Positions 35,853 through 47,208 of a DNA stretch of 64,000 bases are shown here, one piece after another; within the stretch, counting starts at the first letter, position 1; each line of letters starts with the position of its first letter. The DNA lies in the NCBI RefSeq assembly GCF_019375475.1, contig NZ_JAHXGQ010000018.1, forward strand, positions 1 to 64,000, written 5' to 3'. This stretch comes from Saccharothrix obliqua. GTDB taxonomy: Bacteria; Actinomycetota; Actinomycetes; Mycobacteriales; Pseudonocardiaceae. Below the pieces are notes generated by a model. The model did no database searches, had not been told where the DNA came from, and saw only the letters and a program-made list of their open reading frames with translations. A program made the position numbers and the translations under genes.

Positions 35853-38503
35853 GGTGCGCCCGGTGATCGCAACCGGCGCGGACCGGTGTCGTGCCTGGAC
35901 GGCGGCGGGCCCAGGGTCACGCGGGCGTTGCCGACGTACGCGCCCGCCGCGCTCGCCAGCACCGGCTCCAACGCCACCTCGCGGACCTCGGGCACGTCCT
36001 CGGCGAGTGCGGCAAGCCGCAGCACCAGGTCCTCCAGCGCGGGGAGGTCGGCGGACTCGCCACCGCGGTAACCGGCCAGCAGCGGCGCGGCCTTCGGCGC
36101 GCGCACCAACGCCTTCGCGTCCGTCTCGGTCAGCGGCACGGCCCGGTAGGCGCGATCGCCGAGGAGGTCGCTGACCACACCGGACAACCCGAACGACACC
36201 AGCGTGCCGAACGACGGGTCGTCCTGGAGTCCCACCACGCAGGAGATCCCCTTGGGCGCCATGCGCTGCACGTACACGTCGGGCCGCTCGGACACCTCGG
36301 CGAGCATCCGGTACGCGGTCCGCACGGCGTCGTCGCCGGTGAGGTCCAGCCGCACGCCGACCAGGTCGGTCCGGTGCCGCAGCCGCTCGTCGGTCGCCTT
36401 CACCGCCACCGGGTGCCCGAGTTCGCGGGCGGCGGCCACCGCCGCGTCCTCCGACGACGCCACCCGGAACGGCACGACCGGCACGCCGTAGCAGGCCAGC
36501 AACCGCACGGCGGTGTCGTCGTCGAGCCGCCGCTCACCGGTCTCGCCCAACCGCAGCGACTCCACCAGTTCGTGCGCGGCGGCCGGGTCGACGCCGTCCG
36601 GCCGCGCGAACCGGCCCTGCGGCGCGGACCGCCAGCGGGCGTAGCGGCTGGCCCGCGCCAACGCCATCACCGCGCGCTCCGGGCTCGGGTACGACGGCAC
36701 CGAACCGCGGCCCGGCGCGCCACCCGGCCCCGGCACCGCCAACTCCTCCGGCACGCCCTCGACCGCGAGGAACGTCGACACGATCGGCTTGGTGCCCGCC
36801 ACGTCGCGCAGCGCACGCGCGAACGCCGTGCCCGGCACCGCGAGCGGCGGCACGAAGACCACCACCAGCGCGTCGGTCCCCGGGTTGGCCAACGCGTCGC
36901 GCACCGCCGCCGCGAACGCCTCCGGACCGGCCTGCGCGCCCACGTCCACCGGCGGACCCGCCAGCTCCAGGCCCTGCGCGAGCGCCGTGTCCGCCGCCAG
37001 CAGGCCGATCGCGGTCGAGTTGCCCACCACCGCCACCCGCGGCCCGGCGGGCAGCGGCTGGTGGGCGAGCAGCAACGCCGTGTCGAACAGCTGCGCCAGC
37101 GATTCCACCCGGATCACGCCCGCCTGCTCGAACAACGCCTGCACGCTCGACTCGTCCACCGCGACCGAGGTGGCGGCGAGCGCGGGCGTCACCGCGTGCC
37201 GACCCGACTTCACCGCGACGATCGGCTTGGTGCGGCCGAGCCGCCGCGCCAGCCGCGCGAACTTGCGCGGGTTGCCGAACGACTCCAGGTACAGCAGGAC
37301 GACGTCGGTCGCCGGATCGGTCTCCCAGAACTGGAGCAGGTCGTTGCCGGACACGTCGGCGCGGTTGCCCGCCGACACGAAGGTCGACAGCCCGAGCCCG
37401 CGTGACGCCGCGGTGGCCAGGATCGCCGTGCCCAGCGCGCCGGACTGGCAGAAGAAGCCGGTCCGCCCGCGCACCGGCAGGGCCGGCGCGAGCGTCGCGT
37501 TCAACCGCACCGCCGGGTCGGTGTTCAGCACGCCCAGGGCGTTCGGGCCGACCACCCGCATCCCGTGCGCCCGCGCCTCGGCGGCCAGCCGCCGCTCCGC
37601 GCTCAACCCGCCCGGCCCCGTCTCGCCGAACCCCGACGACACCACCACCAACGCCTTCACGCCCTTGGCGAGACAGGCGTCCATCACGTCGTCGACGCTC
37701 GCGGCGGGCACGGCGACCACGGCCAGGTCCACGTCGTCCGGGATGTCCAGGACCGACGGGTACGCCCGCACGCCGCGCACCGACCGGTGCTCGGCGTTCA
37801 CCGGGTACACGGGGCCGTGGAAGACGCCCTCCAGCAGGTGCGCCAGCACCGCGTGGCCGATCTTGGTGGGGTCGGTCGACGCGCCGATCACCGCCACCGA
37901 GCGCGGGTGCAGCAGGTTGTGCACGCTGCGCGCCTCGGCCGCCTGCTCGCGGGCACGCGCCACGGCCACCGACTCCTCGGTGGGGTCGATGTCGAACTCC
38001 AGGTGCAGCACGCCCTCCTCGAACGCCCGGCTCACGCTGTACCCGGCGTCCCGGAACACCCGCACCATCTGGCCGTTCTCGGCGAGCACCTCGGCGGTGA
38101 ACCGGCTCAGCCCGCGCTCGCGGGCCGCCGCCGCCAGGTGCTCCAGCAGGATCGAGCCCAGTCCCCGGCCCTGGTGGGCGTCCTCCACCACGAACGCCAC
38201 CTCGGCCGACCCGCCGCCGCCCAACCGGTCGTACCGGCCGACGGCCACGATGTCGTCGCCCAGCAGCGCGACGAACGCCACCCGGTCCGCGTGGTCGACC
38301 GTGGTGAACCGCTCCAGGTCCCGCCGCGGCATCCGCGGGTAGGGACCGAAGTACCGGAAGTACCGGGTCCGCTCGGACAGCCTGCCGTGGAAGGCCAGCA
38401 GCCGCTCGCCGTCGTCGGGCGTGATGGGCCGCAGGTGGACGGTGCCGCCGTCGCTGAGCACGACGTCGGCCTCCCAGTGCCGCGGGAAGTCGAAGGGGTC
38501 CAC
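35846..38503 (-). CDS. GNAT acetyltransferase fused to acyl-CoA-ligase-like domains (Pat-type lysine acetyltransferase)
   Basis: This 885-residue fusion has a GNAT domain at about 1-165 (acetyl-CoA loop HQGRGLG), a CoA-binding Rossmann domain (GASTDPTKIGHAVL, from about 190), a succinyl-CoA-ligase-like flavodoxin domain and a C-terminal ATP-grasp-like domain (about 640-870, with HPVAVKATDERLRHRTDLVGV). E. coli/Salmonella Pat has the same parts in reverse order (GNAT last); actinomycete Pat-like enzymes often place GNAT first. It probably acetylates lysines, such as those of acetyl-CoA synthetase. The acuC deacetylase gene ends two bases upstream, so the pair is co-transcribed. Confidence 0.88.
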   Translation of the reverse strand: MDPFDFPRHWEADVVLSDGGTVHLRPITPDDGERLLAFHGRLSERTRYFRYFGPYPRMPRRDLERFTTVDHADRVAFVALLGDDIVAVGRYDRLGGGGSAEVAFVVEDAHQGRGLGSILLEHLAAAARERGLSRFTAEVLAENGQMVRVFRDAGYSVSRAFEEGVLHLEFDIDPTEESVAVARAREQAAEARSVHNLLHPRSVAVIGASTDPTKIGHAVLAHLLEGVFHGPVYPVNAEHRSVRGVRAYPSVLDIPDDVDLAVVAVPAASVDDVMDACLAKGVKALVVVSSGFGETGPGGLSAERRLAAEARAHGMRVVGPNALGVLNTDPAVRLNATLAPALPVRGRTGFFCQSGALGTAILATAASRGLGLSTFVSAGNRADVSGNDLLQFWETDPATDVVLLYLESFGNPRKFARLARRLGRTKPIVAVKSGRHAVTPALAATSVAVDESSVQALFEQAGVIRVESLAQLFDTALLLAHQPLPAGPRVAVVGNSTAIGLLAADTALAQGLELAGPPVDVGAQAGPEAFAAAVRDALANPGTDALVVVFVPPLAVPGTAFARALRDVAGTKPIVSTFLAVEGVPEELAVPGPGGAPGRGSVPSYPSPERAVMALARASRYARWRSAPQGRFARPDGVDPAAAHELVESLRLGETGERRLDDDTAVRLLACYGVPVVPFRVASSEDAAVAAARELGHPVAVKATDERLRHRTDLVGVRLDLTGDDAVRTAYRMLAEVSERPDVYVQRMAPKGISCVVGLQDDPSFGTLVSFGLSGVVSDLLGDRAYRAVPLTETDAKALVRAPKAAPLLAGYRGGESADLPALEDLVLRLAALAEDVPEVREVALEPVLASAAGAYVGNARVTLGPPPSRHDTGPRRLRSPGAPR

Positions 38504-38505
38504 AG

Positions 38506-39690
38506 CTAGTCCCTCGGGTCGTCGGGATCCAGTCCGTGCAACGGGAACACCGCCCGCCTCGTGTCCCGCACGGCCGCGTCCAGCGGCGACCGCGCGTCAC
38601 CGCCCCACGGCTCGAACGCGACGTCGGCGTCGTCCGACATGGTGGTGGGCAACGCCCAGCCCGGCGCGCGGCCCGCGACGTGCGCCACCCAGTCCGCGGG
38701 CAGCCGGGCGGCCGGGTCGACGTCGCGGTCCAGCACCGTGGCCAGCAGGTGCGTCCACGACCGCGGCACCACGCGCACCAACTCGTACCCGCCGCCGCCG
38801 AGGGCGAGCCACCGGCCGCCGGACACCTCCTCGGCCAGCGACCGCAGCACCCGGTAGATCGCGCGGTGCCCGTCCACGGTGAGCGCGAGGTCCGCGAGCG
38901 GGTCCTCGCGGTGGGTGTCCACACCGCACTGGGTCACCAGCACCTGCGGCCGGAACGCCCGCAGCACCGACGGCACCACCGCGTGGAACGCGCGCAGCCA
39001 CTCCGGGTCCCGCGTGCCCGGCGGCAGGGCCAGGTTCACCGCCGTGCCCTCCGCGCCGCGACCGCCCAGTTCGGACGGTCGGCCGGTGCCCGGCCACAGG
39101 CTCGACGGGCTCTGGTGCACCGACACCGTGAGCACGCGCGGGTCGTCGTAGAACGCGTCCTGCACGCCGTCGCCGTGGTGCACGTCGGTGTCGACGTAGG
39201 CGATCCGGTCGAACCCGTGGTCCAGCAACCACGAGATCGCCACCGCGCAGTCGTTGTAGACGCAGAAACCGGCGGCGTGGTCGCGCATCGCGTGGTGCAG
39301 ACCGCCCGCGATGTTCACCGCCCGCTTCGCGCCGGCGGCGATGGCGCGTGCCGCGGCCAGCGAGCCGCCCACCACCAACGCCGCCGCCTCGTGCATCCGG
39401 TCGAACACGGGGTTGTCCGCGGTGCCGAGCCCGTGCCCCACGTCCCAGCCCGCCATCGGCGCGGCCTGCACCGCGGAGAGGTAGGAGGGGTCGTGCACGC
39501 GCTCGATCTCCACGTCCGCGGCGGGTTCCGGCACGACCAGCGGCACGCCGTCCAGCACGCCGAGCGCCGCGGCCAGCCGAACCGTCAGGTCCAGCCGCAC
39601 CGGGTTCAACGGGTGGTCGCCGCCCAGGTCGTAGCCGAGGAAGGACTCGTCCCAGACGACAGCGGCCCGGTCACCCACGTCGACGCCCAT
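38506..39690 (-). CDS. acuC: AcuC-type histone-deacetylase-family lysine deacetylase
   Basis: This 394-residue zinc hydrolase of the HDAC family has the catalytic His pair in GGLHHAM (H132, H133), GFCVYND (141-147) and the metal ligands D169 and H171 in YVDTDVHHGDG. It is the AcuC type that removes acetyl groups from acetyl-CoA synthetase. It lies 2 bp before the Pat-like acetyltransferase gene in the same direction, an acetylation/deacetylation switch. ATG 39690 is used; the frame extends a further 14 residues with no support. The motif GGGTTAGGTTGCC, a partial DtxR-like half site, sits just upstream of the start. Confidence 0.92.
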   Translation of the reverse strand: MGVDVGDRAAVVWDESFLGYDLGGDHPLNPVRLDLTVRLAAALGVLDGVPLVVPEPAADVEIERVHDPSYLSAVQAAPMAGWDVGHGLGTADNPVFDRMHEAAALVVGGSLAAARAIAAGAKRAVNIAGGLHHAMRDHAAGFCVYNDCAVAISWLLDHGFDRIAYVDTDVHHGDGVQDAFYDDPRVLTVSVHQSPSSLWPGTGRPSELGGRGAEGTAVNLALPPGTRDPEWLRAFHAVVPSVLRAFRPQVLVTQCGVDTHREDPLADLALTVDGHRAIYRVLRSLAEEVSGGRWLALGGGGYELVRVVPRSWTHLLATVLDRDVDPAARLPADWVAHVAGRAPGWALPTTMSDDADVAFEPWGGDARSPLDAAVRDTRRAVFPLHGLDPDDPRD

Positions 39691-39852
39691 GACCGGCAAC
39701 CTAACCCACGGACGGCCCCGGGGTGTGATCACAGGTTGGTGGATCCCCGCGTGACCGCTCCCCCGCAGGACTTAGAGTCTGGCGGGACGAAGCGGGCCAG
39801 GTTGCGGCCATCGAGGATGGAACCCCGCACGTCGGAACGGGGTCAGACACAC

Positions 39853-40470
39853 ATGCACCTGCGACGAGCCTCCTCCCTGACGGCCGTGCTGGCCTTGGCC
39901 CTCACGCTGGGTCTCACGGCGTGCGCGACGACCGTCACCGGTTCGGCCCGGCCGGCCGAGGGCGCGGCGCGCGGCGCTGAGCAGACGACCTCCGGCAAGG
40001 CGCCGTCGACCAAGGCGTCGACCACGGGGAAGAAGGAAGACCCCACCGGCGCGCCGACCACCGGCACCAAGCCCGCGGGCAAGGTGAAGATCGGCACCAA
40101 GAAGAAGACCGAGGGCTACGAGGACTGCGACATCCTCACGCCGGACGACGTGGCCGCGGCCATCGGCGCGAAGAAGGCCGGCGAGAAGGGCTGCGTGCAG
40201 AGCACCGAGGAGCCGTTCGCCGTGGTGCTGTTCATGGTGACGTTCGCCGAGTACGAGGGCGAGGCGCGCGAGATCGAGATCGGCGGGAACACCGCGTACG
40301 AGGTCAAGGAGAAGGGCGGCGACTGCTCCGTGGTGGTCATGCTCACCGACGACCCGGACGTGATCACGCCCGCGTTCCTGGCGAGCGTGACGCCGATCGA
40401 CACGTTCGACCCGTGCCAGGTCGCGCAGAAACTCGCCACCAAGGCGTTCGAGAAGATCCCGAACGCCTGA
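39853..40470 (+). CDS. DUF3558-type lipoprotein
   Basis: This 205-residue lipoprotein has a signal peptide with lipobox LTAC (C24), a Lys/Thr/Gly-rich linker to about residue 90, then a C-terminal domain matching DUF3558 (CDILTPDDVAAAIG ... CQVAQKLATKAF). DUF3558 proteins are abundant extracytoplasmic lipoproteins of actinomycetes with no known function. Two Cys pairs (in EDCDIL and EKGCVQ, then GDCSVV and DPCQV) suggest disulfides. It is transcribed divergently from acuC. Confidence 0.87.
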   Translation: MHLRRASSLTAVLALALTLGLTACATTVTGSARPAEGAARGAEQTTSGKAPSTKASTTGKKEDPTGAPTTGTKPAGKVKIGTKKKTEGYEDCDILTPDDVAAAIGAKKAGEKGCVQSTEEPFAVVLFMVTFAEYEGEAREIEIGGNTAYEVKEKGGDCSVVVMLTDDPDVITPAFLASVTPIDTFDPCQVAQKLATKAFEKIPNA

Positions 40471-40515
40471 CCCGCGGCCGGAGGGTGATGCGCCCGCCCC
40501 TCACGACAGTGGCAG

Positions 40516-40700
40516 ACCGACCACGCTCCGCCACCCGCGCCGCGGCACCCCAACCGCTCCCCGCCACTCCCGGCGGGCCACACCGGTCTCCCCCACTCCC
40601 GGCGCGGCACACCGACCGCTCCCCCATTCCGGCGCGGCACACCAATCGCTTCCCGCCACTCCCGGCGGGCAGCCCGATCGCACTCCCCGCCACGTCCGGT
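40516..40700. repeat. Degenerate tandem repeat, about 31-bp period
   Basis: A unit close to cgctccccgccactcccgg plus cgcggcacacc recurs about five or six times with substitutions and small length changes (for example cggcgggccacac, cggcgcggcacac twice, cggcgggcagccc). The intergenic stretch 40471-40815 is filled by it and carries no supported gene. Confidence 0.75.
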
Positions 40701-40815
40701 GAGCACCCGACCGCCACCCGTGCGCGGCCCGGCGAACTCCGTCACGAGGCTCCCGCCGCCACGGGTCCCCTCCGCGCTCCGCCTCCGCCCCTGCCTTCGC
40801 CTCCGCAGCCGGAGG

Positions 40816-41664
40816 TCAGGGGTTGGGCCCGGTCGCGACCTCTCGCTCCGGGTCGGTGCACCAGTGCGACCACGAGCCCGCGTACAACGCGGCCGGCCGC
40901 TCCACGTCGGTGACACCCGCCACCTCCAGCGCCAGCACCACCGACGACGCCGTGACCCCCGACCCGCAGTACGCGCCGACCGGTGTGCCCGACCGCACCC
41001 CGATCGCCCGGAACCGCCCCGCCAGCGCGCCGGCGTCCAGCCAGCGCCCCTCGCCGTCGACGTGCTCCGCGGACGGCGCGTTGCGCGCACCCGGGATGTG
41101 CCCGGCACGCGGGTCGACCGGTTCCACCTCTCCCCGGTACCGCTGCGCGGCCCGCGCGTCCAGCAACACCCCGTCACGGGCCAGCCGCGCCGCGTCGTCG
41201 GCGTCCAGCACGGGCATCCCGCCGGGCCGCACCACGACGTCGCCCGGCGCGACCGCGGGCACCTCCGCCGTCACCGGCCGTCCTTCCGCGACCCACGCCG
41301 CGTAACCCCCGTCCAGCACCGCCACTTCCGGGTGACCGGCCCACCGCAGCAGCCACCACAGTCGCGCCGCGACCGACCCGTCACCCCAGTCGTAGGCCAC
41401 GACCGGGTGACCTTCCCGCACCCCGGCACCACGCAGCGCACGCTCCAGATCACCCGGCGCGGGCAGGGGGTGACGCCCGCCGTCACCCGGTGCGGCGGCC
41501 AGGTCGTCGTCCAAGTCGAGGTAGCTCGCACCCGGGAGGTGCGCGACCTCGTAGTCTTGACGTCCTGGAGGTCCGCCGAGTCGCCAGCGGACGTCCACCA
41601 CGACCGGAGGGACGGCGCCGGCCGCCGCGGCAGCCAGGGCTTCGGTGCTGATCAATGGATGCAC
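40816..41664 (-). CDS. sseA: Thiosulfate/3-mercaptopyruvate sulfurtransferase (two-domain rhodanese)
   Basis: This 282-residue two-domain rhodanese has the catalytic loop CGSGVTAS with its Cys in the second domain (after GAYCGSGV), the form of 3-mercaptopyruvate sulfurtransferases and many actinobacterial SseA proteins. It moves sulfur from thiosulfate or mercaptopyruvate to acceptors. GTG 41664 gives the family N-terminus (HPLISTEAL); a frame extended to 41766 is unsupported. It is transcribed divergently from ideR with 61 bp between the starts. Confidence 0.92.
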   Translation of the reverse strand: MHPLISTEALAAAAAGAVPPVVVDVRWRLGGPPGRQDYEVAHLPGASYLDLDDDLAAAPGDGGRHPLPAPGDLERALRGAGVREGHPVVAYDWGDGSVAARLWWLLRWAGHPEVAVLDGGYAAWVAEGRPVTAEVPAVAPGDVVVRPGGMPVLDADDAARLARDGVLLDARAAQRYRGEVEPVDPRAGHIPGARNAPSAEHVDGEGRWLDAGALAGRFRAIGVRSGTPVGAYCGSGVTASSVVLALEVAGVTDVERPAALYAGSWSHWCTDPEREVATGPNP

Positions 41665-41725
41665 GGCACCATCCTGCACCCGTCCACGGGCGACTAGCAT
41701 TGGCACCACACGAAGGGGAGCGGGT

Positions 41726-42414
41726 GTGAACGACCTCATCGACACCACCGAGATGTACCTCCGCACGATCTACGAACTGGAAGAAGAGGGCGTCGTCCCT
41801 CTGCGCGCCCGCATCGCCGAACGGCTCGGGCAGAGCGGCCCGACGGTGAGCCAGACCGTGGGTCGGATGGAGCGCGACGGGCTGGTCGTCGTGGCCGACG
41901 ACCGGCACCTGGAGCTGACCGAAGAAGGTCGTGGCCTGGCCGTGGCGGTCATGCGCAAGCACCGGCTCGCCGAACGCCTGCTGGTCGACGTGATCGGCCT
42001 GGAGTGGGAGCACGTGCACAGCGAGGCGTGCCGCTGGGAGCACGTCATGAGCGAGGCCGTCGAGCGCAAGCTCGTGAAGCTGCTCGGCAACCCCACCACC
42101 TCCCCCTACGGCAACCCCATCCCCGGCCTGGACATGCTGGGCGACGGCGAGCCGGCCCCACCGGCCGAGGCCGGCCTGGTCCGCGTGGACGAGGTGGCGC
42201 GGCGCGGCGGCGGCCGGGTGGAGGTGCGGCGGATCGCCGAGCACGTGCAGATGGACCCGGCCCTGATGGCGGGTCTGAAGGCGGTGGGCGTCGTGCCAGG
42301 CGGCACGGTCGAGGTGTGCGCGCCGTCCGGGGCGAAGGTCGTGCAGGTGCGTGGCAACGGCACGACGGCCGAGCTGGACCAGTCCGTGGCGCACGCCGTC
42401 CTGGTGCAGGCCAG

Positions 42415-42418
<4 letters not shown>
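41726..42418 (+). CDS. ideR: Iron-dependent regulator IdeR (DtxR family)
   Basis: This 230-residue protein is nearly the same length as mycobacterial IdeR. The start NDLIDTTEMYLRTIYELEEEG and the helix-turn-helix Q-S-G-P-T-V-S-Q-T-V (37-46) match closely. All known metal ligands are conserved: M10, C102, E105 and H106 in the primary site; H79, E83 and H98 in the ancillary site. A C-terminal SH3-like domain is present (about 150-230). It represses iron-uptake genes when Fe2+ is bound. GTG 41726 has GAAGGGGAG upstream. Its stop overlaps the galK start (GTGA). Confidence 0.96.
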
Positions 42419-43593
<1,175 letters not shown>

Positions 43594-43653
43594 CCCGCCC
43601 TGAACCGACCTGACCTGACGATTGATCATCGACTCAACGGAAGCGGGGAACAC

Positions 43654-44616
43654 GTGAAGCTGCTCGTCACGGGCGGTGCGGGGTACGTCGGCAGCGTGTG
43701 CGCGGCTCGGCTGGCCGAGTCCGGCCACGAGGTGGTCGTGCTCGACGACCTGTCGACCGGGCACGCCGACGCGGTCCCCGACGGCGTCCGGCTCGTCGAG
43801 GCGGACATCAACGACGTCATCGGCGACGTGCTCGCCGAGGGCTACGACGGTGTGCTGCACTTCGCGGCGAAGTCGCTGGTCGGCGAGTCGCAGCAGGAGC
43901 CGGCGAAGTATTGGCACGGCAACGTCGGCACGGCGCTGGCGCTGCTGGACGCCATGGTGGAGCACGGCACGCCGCGCCTGGTGTTCTCGTCCACCGCCGC
44001 CACGTACGGCGAGCCGGACGCGGTGCCGATCGCGGAGACCGCGCCGACCCGGCCCACCAACACCTACGGTGCGACGAAGCTCGCGATCGACCACGCCATC
44101 ACCGGCTACGCCCGGTCGCACGGCATCTCGGCGGTGTCGCTGCGGTACTTCAACGTCGCGGGCGCCTACGGCCGCTTCGGCGAGCGGCACACCACCGAGA
44201 CGCACCTCATCCCGATCGTGCTCCAAGTCGCGCAGGGCAAGCGCGACCAGGTCGCCGTGTACGGCGACGACTACCCCACCGAGGACGGCACCTGCGTCCG
44301 CGACTACATCCACGTGGTGGACTTGGCCGACGCGCACCTGAAGGCACTCGACCACGCCGAGGCAGGCGAGCACCGGATCTACAACCTGGGCAACGGGCTC
44401 GGCTTCTCGGTGCGCCAGGTGATCGACGCGTGCCGCGAGGTCACCGGCCACCCGATCCCGGCAGAGGTTTCGCCGCGCCGGTCGGGCGACCCGGCGGTGC
44501 TGGTGGCGTCCGCGGAGCGGGCGCGGACCGAGCTGGGCTGGAAGCCGGAGCGGGTCGAGCTGACCGGCATCGTGCGCGACGCGTGGGAGTTCACCCGGTC
44601 CCAGGAGGCTCGATGA
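43654..44616 (+). CDS. galE: UDP-glucose 4-epimerase
   Basis: This 320-residue extended short-chain dehydrogenase/reductase has the NAD-binding GGAGYVGS at the N-terminus and the catalytic YxxxK in NTYGATK, with the conserved YGRFGERH and GLGFSVRQV segments of GalE. It interconverts UDP-glucose and UDP-galactose. Start is GTG 43654 with AAGCGGGGA upstream. It follows galK after 60 bp and overlaps the peptidase gene by 4 nt. The link of galE to a DtxR-type regulator is conserved in corynebacteria. Confidence 0.95.
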   Translation: MKLLVTGGAGYVGSVCAARLAESGHEVVVLDDLSTGHADAVPDGVRLVEADINDVIGDVLAEGYDGVLHFAAKSLVGESQQEPAKYWHGNVGTALALLDAMVEHGTPRLVFSSTAATYGEPDAVPIAETAPTRPTNTYGATKLAIDHAITGYARSHGISAVSLRYFNVAGAYGRFGERHTTETHLIPIVLQVAQGKRDQVAVYGDDYPTEDGTCVRDYIHVVDLADAHLKALDHAEAGEHRIYNLGNGLGFSVRQVIDACREVTGHPIPAEVSPRRSGDPAVLVASAERARTELGWKPERVELTGIVRDAWEFTRSQEAR

Positions 44617-46643
44617 GCGGCACTTTCCAGGCGGACGACTTCGCGGACCTCTCCGCGATCGCCGCGCTACCCCGGCTGGGTTCGCTGGCGCTGTCGGCGG
44701 ACGGCACCCGGCTGGTGACGGTGGTGGCGGAGCTGTCACCGGACGGCAAGACGTGGCAGGGCGCGTTGTGGGAGGTCGACCCGACGGGCGAGCGGCCCGC
44801 CCGGCGGCTGACCCACGGCGCGAAGGGCGAGTCCAACCCGGTGTTCACGCCGGACGGCGCGCTCCTGTTCCTCTCCGCGCGGCCCGACCAGGAGGCCAAG
44901 CCCGCCGAGGGCGGCAAGGCCAAGGACAAGACGGCCCTGTGGGTCCTGCCACCCGCCGGCGAGGCCCGCGAGGTCTTCCGCCCCGGCCGCGGCGTGGAGC
45001 GCGTCGAGGTCGCCAAGCAGTCGGGCACCCTGCTGCTGACGGCGGGCGCGCACCCGACCACCGAGTTCGGCGAAGCCGACGAGGCGCTGCGCAAGGCACG
45101 CGAGGACGCGGGCGTCACCGGCATCCTCTACGACTCGTACCCGGTCCGGTACTGGGACACCGACCTCGGCCCCGCCTACTCGCGGCTGCTCACCGGCACC
45201 CTGCCGGACGGCCGCCTGGACGCGGCGGACCTGACCGACCTCCGCCCCGCCGCGACCGCGCGCCTGGACGACGCGGCGACCATCAGCCCCGACGGGCGCT
45301 GGGTGGTGCACACCGAGCGGGTCGACGTGAGCCCGTCCTACGGGCCGCGCGTGCGCCTGCGGCTGGTTCCGACGGACGGTTCACCGGGTCGTGTGCTGGC
45401 CGATGTCGAAGGCCATTCGTTCATGCAGGTCACCTTTCTGCCGGACTCGTCTGCCGTGATCGCGGTGCGCGTGCACGACTCCACCCCGGAGCGGCCGTGG
45501 CGCAACGCCCTCGTGCGGATCGACCTCGACGGCACCGTGACCGAGCTGGCACCGGACTTCGCCGAGGAGGCGGAGCACCCGGTGGTCAGCCCGGACGGCG
45601 CGGCCGTGTACTTCACCAGCTCCCTGCGCGGGCACCAGCCGATCTGGCGGCTGGACCTGGCCACCGGCGACCTGATCCGCCTGACGGCCACCGGCGCGTA
45701 CACCGACGTGCAGGTCGGCGAGCACCACGTCTACGCCCTGCGCCACGCCGTGAACCAGCCGTCCCGCCCCGTGCGGCTGGAGCCGACGGAGCCGGAGCAG
45801 ACCCCGCTGGTGCTCCAGGCCCCCGGTGCGGTCGAGTCGCTGCCCGGCACCCTGACCGAGGTCGAGACGGTGGTCGAGGACGGCCGCACCGTTCGGGCGT
45901 GGCTGGTGCTGCCCGAAGGCGCCTCCGCGGACCGCCCCGCCCCGCTGCTCCTGTGGGTGCACGGCGGCCCGGTGATGAGCTGGAGTGGGTGGAGCTGGCG
46001 GTGGAACCCGTGGCTGATGGCCGCGCGGGGTTACGCCGTCCTCCTGCCCGACCCGGCCCTGTCGACCGGGTACGGCCCGGAGTTCATCGCCGCGGGTTGG
46101 GGTAGCTGGGGTGCCAAGCCGTACACGGACCTCATGGCGATCACCGACGTCACCGTCCAGCGAGACGACATCGACGAAACCCGCACCGCCGCCATGGGTG
46201 GGTCGTTCGGTGGCTACATGGCGAACTGGATCGCCACCCAGACCGACCGGTTCAAGGCCATCGTGACGCACGCGTCGCTGTGGCACCTGGACGCGTTCAC
46301 CGGCACCACGGACGACTCGTACTACTGGATCCGCGAGATGGGCGACCCGCTGCGGCAGGAGGAGCAGGTCCGGGCGAACTCGCCGCACCTGCGCGTGGCG
46401 GACATCAGGACACCGATGCTCGTGATCCACGGCGACAAGGACTACCGGGTCCCGATCGGCGAGGGCCAGCGCCTGTACTTCGATCTGGTCCGCCACGGCG
46501 TGCCGGCGAAGTTCCTGTACTACCCGACCGAGAACCACTGGATCCTGACGCCGGGCAACGCCAAGCTCTGGTACGAGACGATCTTCTCCTTCCTGGCCGA
46601 GCACGTGCTGGGCGAACCCTGGCAACGCCCGGACCTGGTCTGA
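44613..46643 (+). CDS. S9-family (prolyl oligopeptidase / acylaminoacyl-peptidase) serine peptidase
   Basis: This 676-residue protein has an N-terminal beta-propeller (WD40-like PD40 repeats, to about 415) and a C-terminal alpha/beta hydrolase domain with the catalytic triad visible: S531 in GGSFGGY, D610 in HGDKDYRVP and H642 in ENHW. It is cytoplasmic (no signal peptide). The propeller gates the active site, limiting it to oligopeptides. ATG 44613 overlaps the galE stop (ATGA), so it belongs to the ideR-galK-galE transcript. A strong terminator follows. Confidence 0.94.
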   Translation: MSGTFQADDFADLSAIAALPRLGSLALSADGTRLVTVVAELSPDGKTWQGALWEVDPTGERPARRLTHGAKGESNPVFTPDGALLFLSARPDQEAKPAEGGKAKDKTALWVLPPAGEAREVFRPGRGVERVEVAKQSGTLLLTAGAHPTTEFGEADEALRKAREDAGVTGILYDSYPVRYWDTDLGPAYSRLLTGTLPDGRLDAADLTDLRPAATARLDDAATISPDGRWVVHTERVDVSPSYGPRVRLRLVPTDGSPGRVLADVEGHSFMQVTFLPDSSAVIAVRVHDSTPERPWRNALVRIDLDGTVTELAPDFAEEAEHPVVSPDGAAVYFTSSLRGHQPIWRLDLATGDLIRLTATGAYTDVQVGEHHVYALRHAVNQPSRPVRLEPTEPEQTPLVLQAPGAVESLPGTLTEVETVVEDGRTVRAWLVLPEGASADRPAPLLLWVHGGPVMSWSGWSWRWNPWLMAARGYAVLLPDPALSTGYGPEFIAAGWGSWGAKPYTDLMAITDVTVQRDDIDETRTAAMGGSFGGYMANWIATQTDRFKAIVTHASLWHLDAFTGTTDDSYYWIREMGDPLRQEEQVRANSPHLRVADIRTPMLVIHGDKDYRVPIGEGQRLYFDLVRHGVPAKFLYYPTENHWILTPGNAKLWYETIFSFLAEHVLGEPWQRPDLV

Positions 46644-46654
46644 ACCCGCTCCCC

Positions 46655-46690
46655 AACGGCCCCGCCCCAGTCCCTGACGGCGGGGCCGTT
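46655..46690 (+). terminator. Strong hairpin terminator of the ideR-gal operon
   Basis: AACGGCCCCGCC and GGCGGGGCCGTT form a perfect 12-bp stem with a 12-nt loop, immediately followed by TTGCTG. It lies 12 bp after the peptidase stop. Confidence 0.75.
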
Positions 46691-46818
46691 TGCTGTCTGC
46701 CGCCAGGATTCGCGCGCTCCCACGCCGCCCCTGCGCGGGTGTGTGGCGGGTGTCCTTGTTGGTGCTTGGCCTCCTTTGCGCTCGATGGCTTGGTGTTGGG
46801 CTCCTTCCGGGTAGGGGT

Positions 46819-46853
46819 GGGGTCGGGCCGGCGGGGGAATTCGGCCCGACCCC
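46819..46853. repeat. Second perfect hairpin downstream
   Basis: GGGGTCGGGCCG and CGGCCCGACCCC form a perfect 12-bp stem with an 11-nt loop (gcgggggaatt), 130 bp past the terminator. It may be a backup terminator. The stretch from 46854 to 47208 holds no gene that I can support. Confidence 0.6.
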
Positions 46854-47208
46854 TGTGAGGGGTGGCTGGGTGGGTTGTGGTCCGGGCGCTCTCGGACCTG
46901 TTGTGTGGCAAGGGTTTCACCGCTGGGCCTGACGGCTCGCCGAGTGCGGGGTCCGGGGGCCATCGCACTGCCGTGGTGGAGATTCGGGGTGCGGTGGGTG
47001 GTGCCGGCGGGGACCGGGGGCCAGCCGGTGCGGACAGGGGCGCACCGGAGTGGGCGGGGTGCCACGGGGGCCGGTGGTGCTGCGAAGACGCTGATGAGCG
47101 TCGCGCTCGCGTGAGCTGAGGGGGTGGCGCGGGGCGGATCCGGCGGGCCGTGCGATGCGGCTGCAGCTTTGGCTGGCGGAGTTGGCGTGGGGCAGCGGGT
47201 GGAGCGGG

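Noticed and set aside
35891-37405. 504-codon plus-strand frame opposite the Pat-like gene
   Set aside because: Shadow of the acetyltransferase gene, Arg/His-rich with no family and no ribosome binding site.
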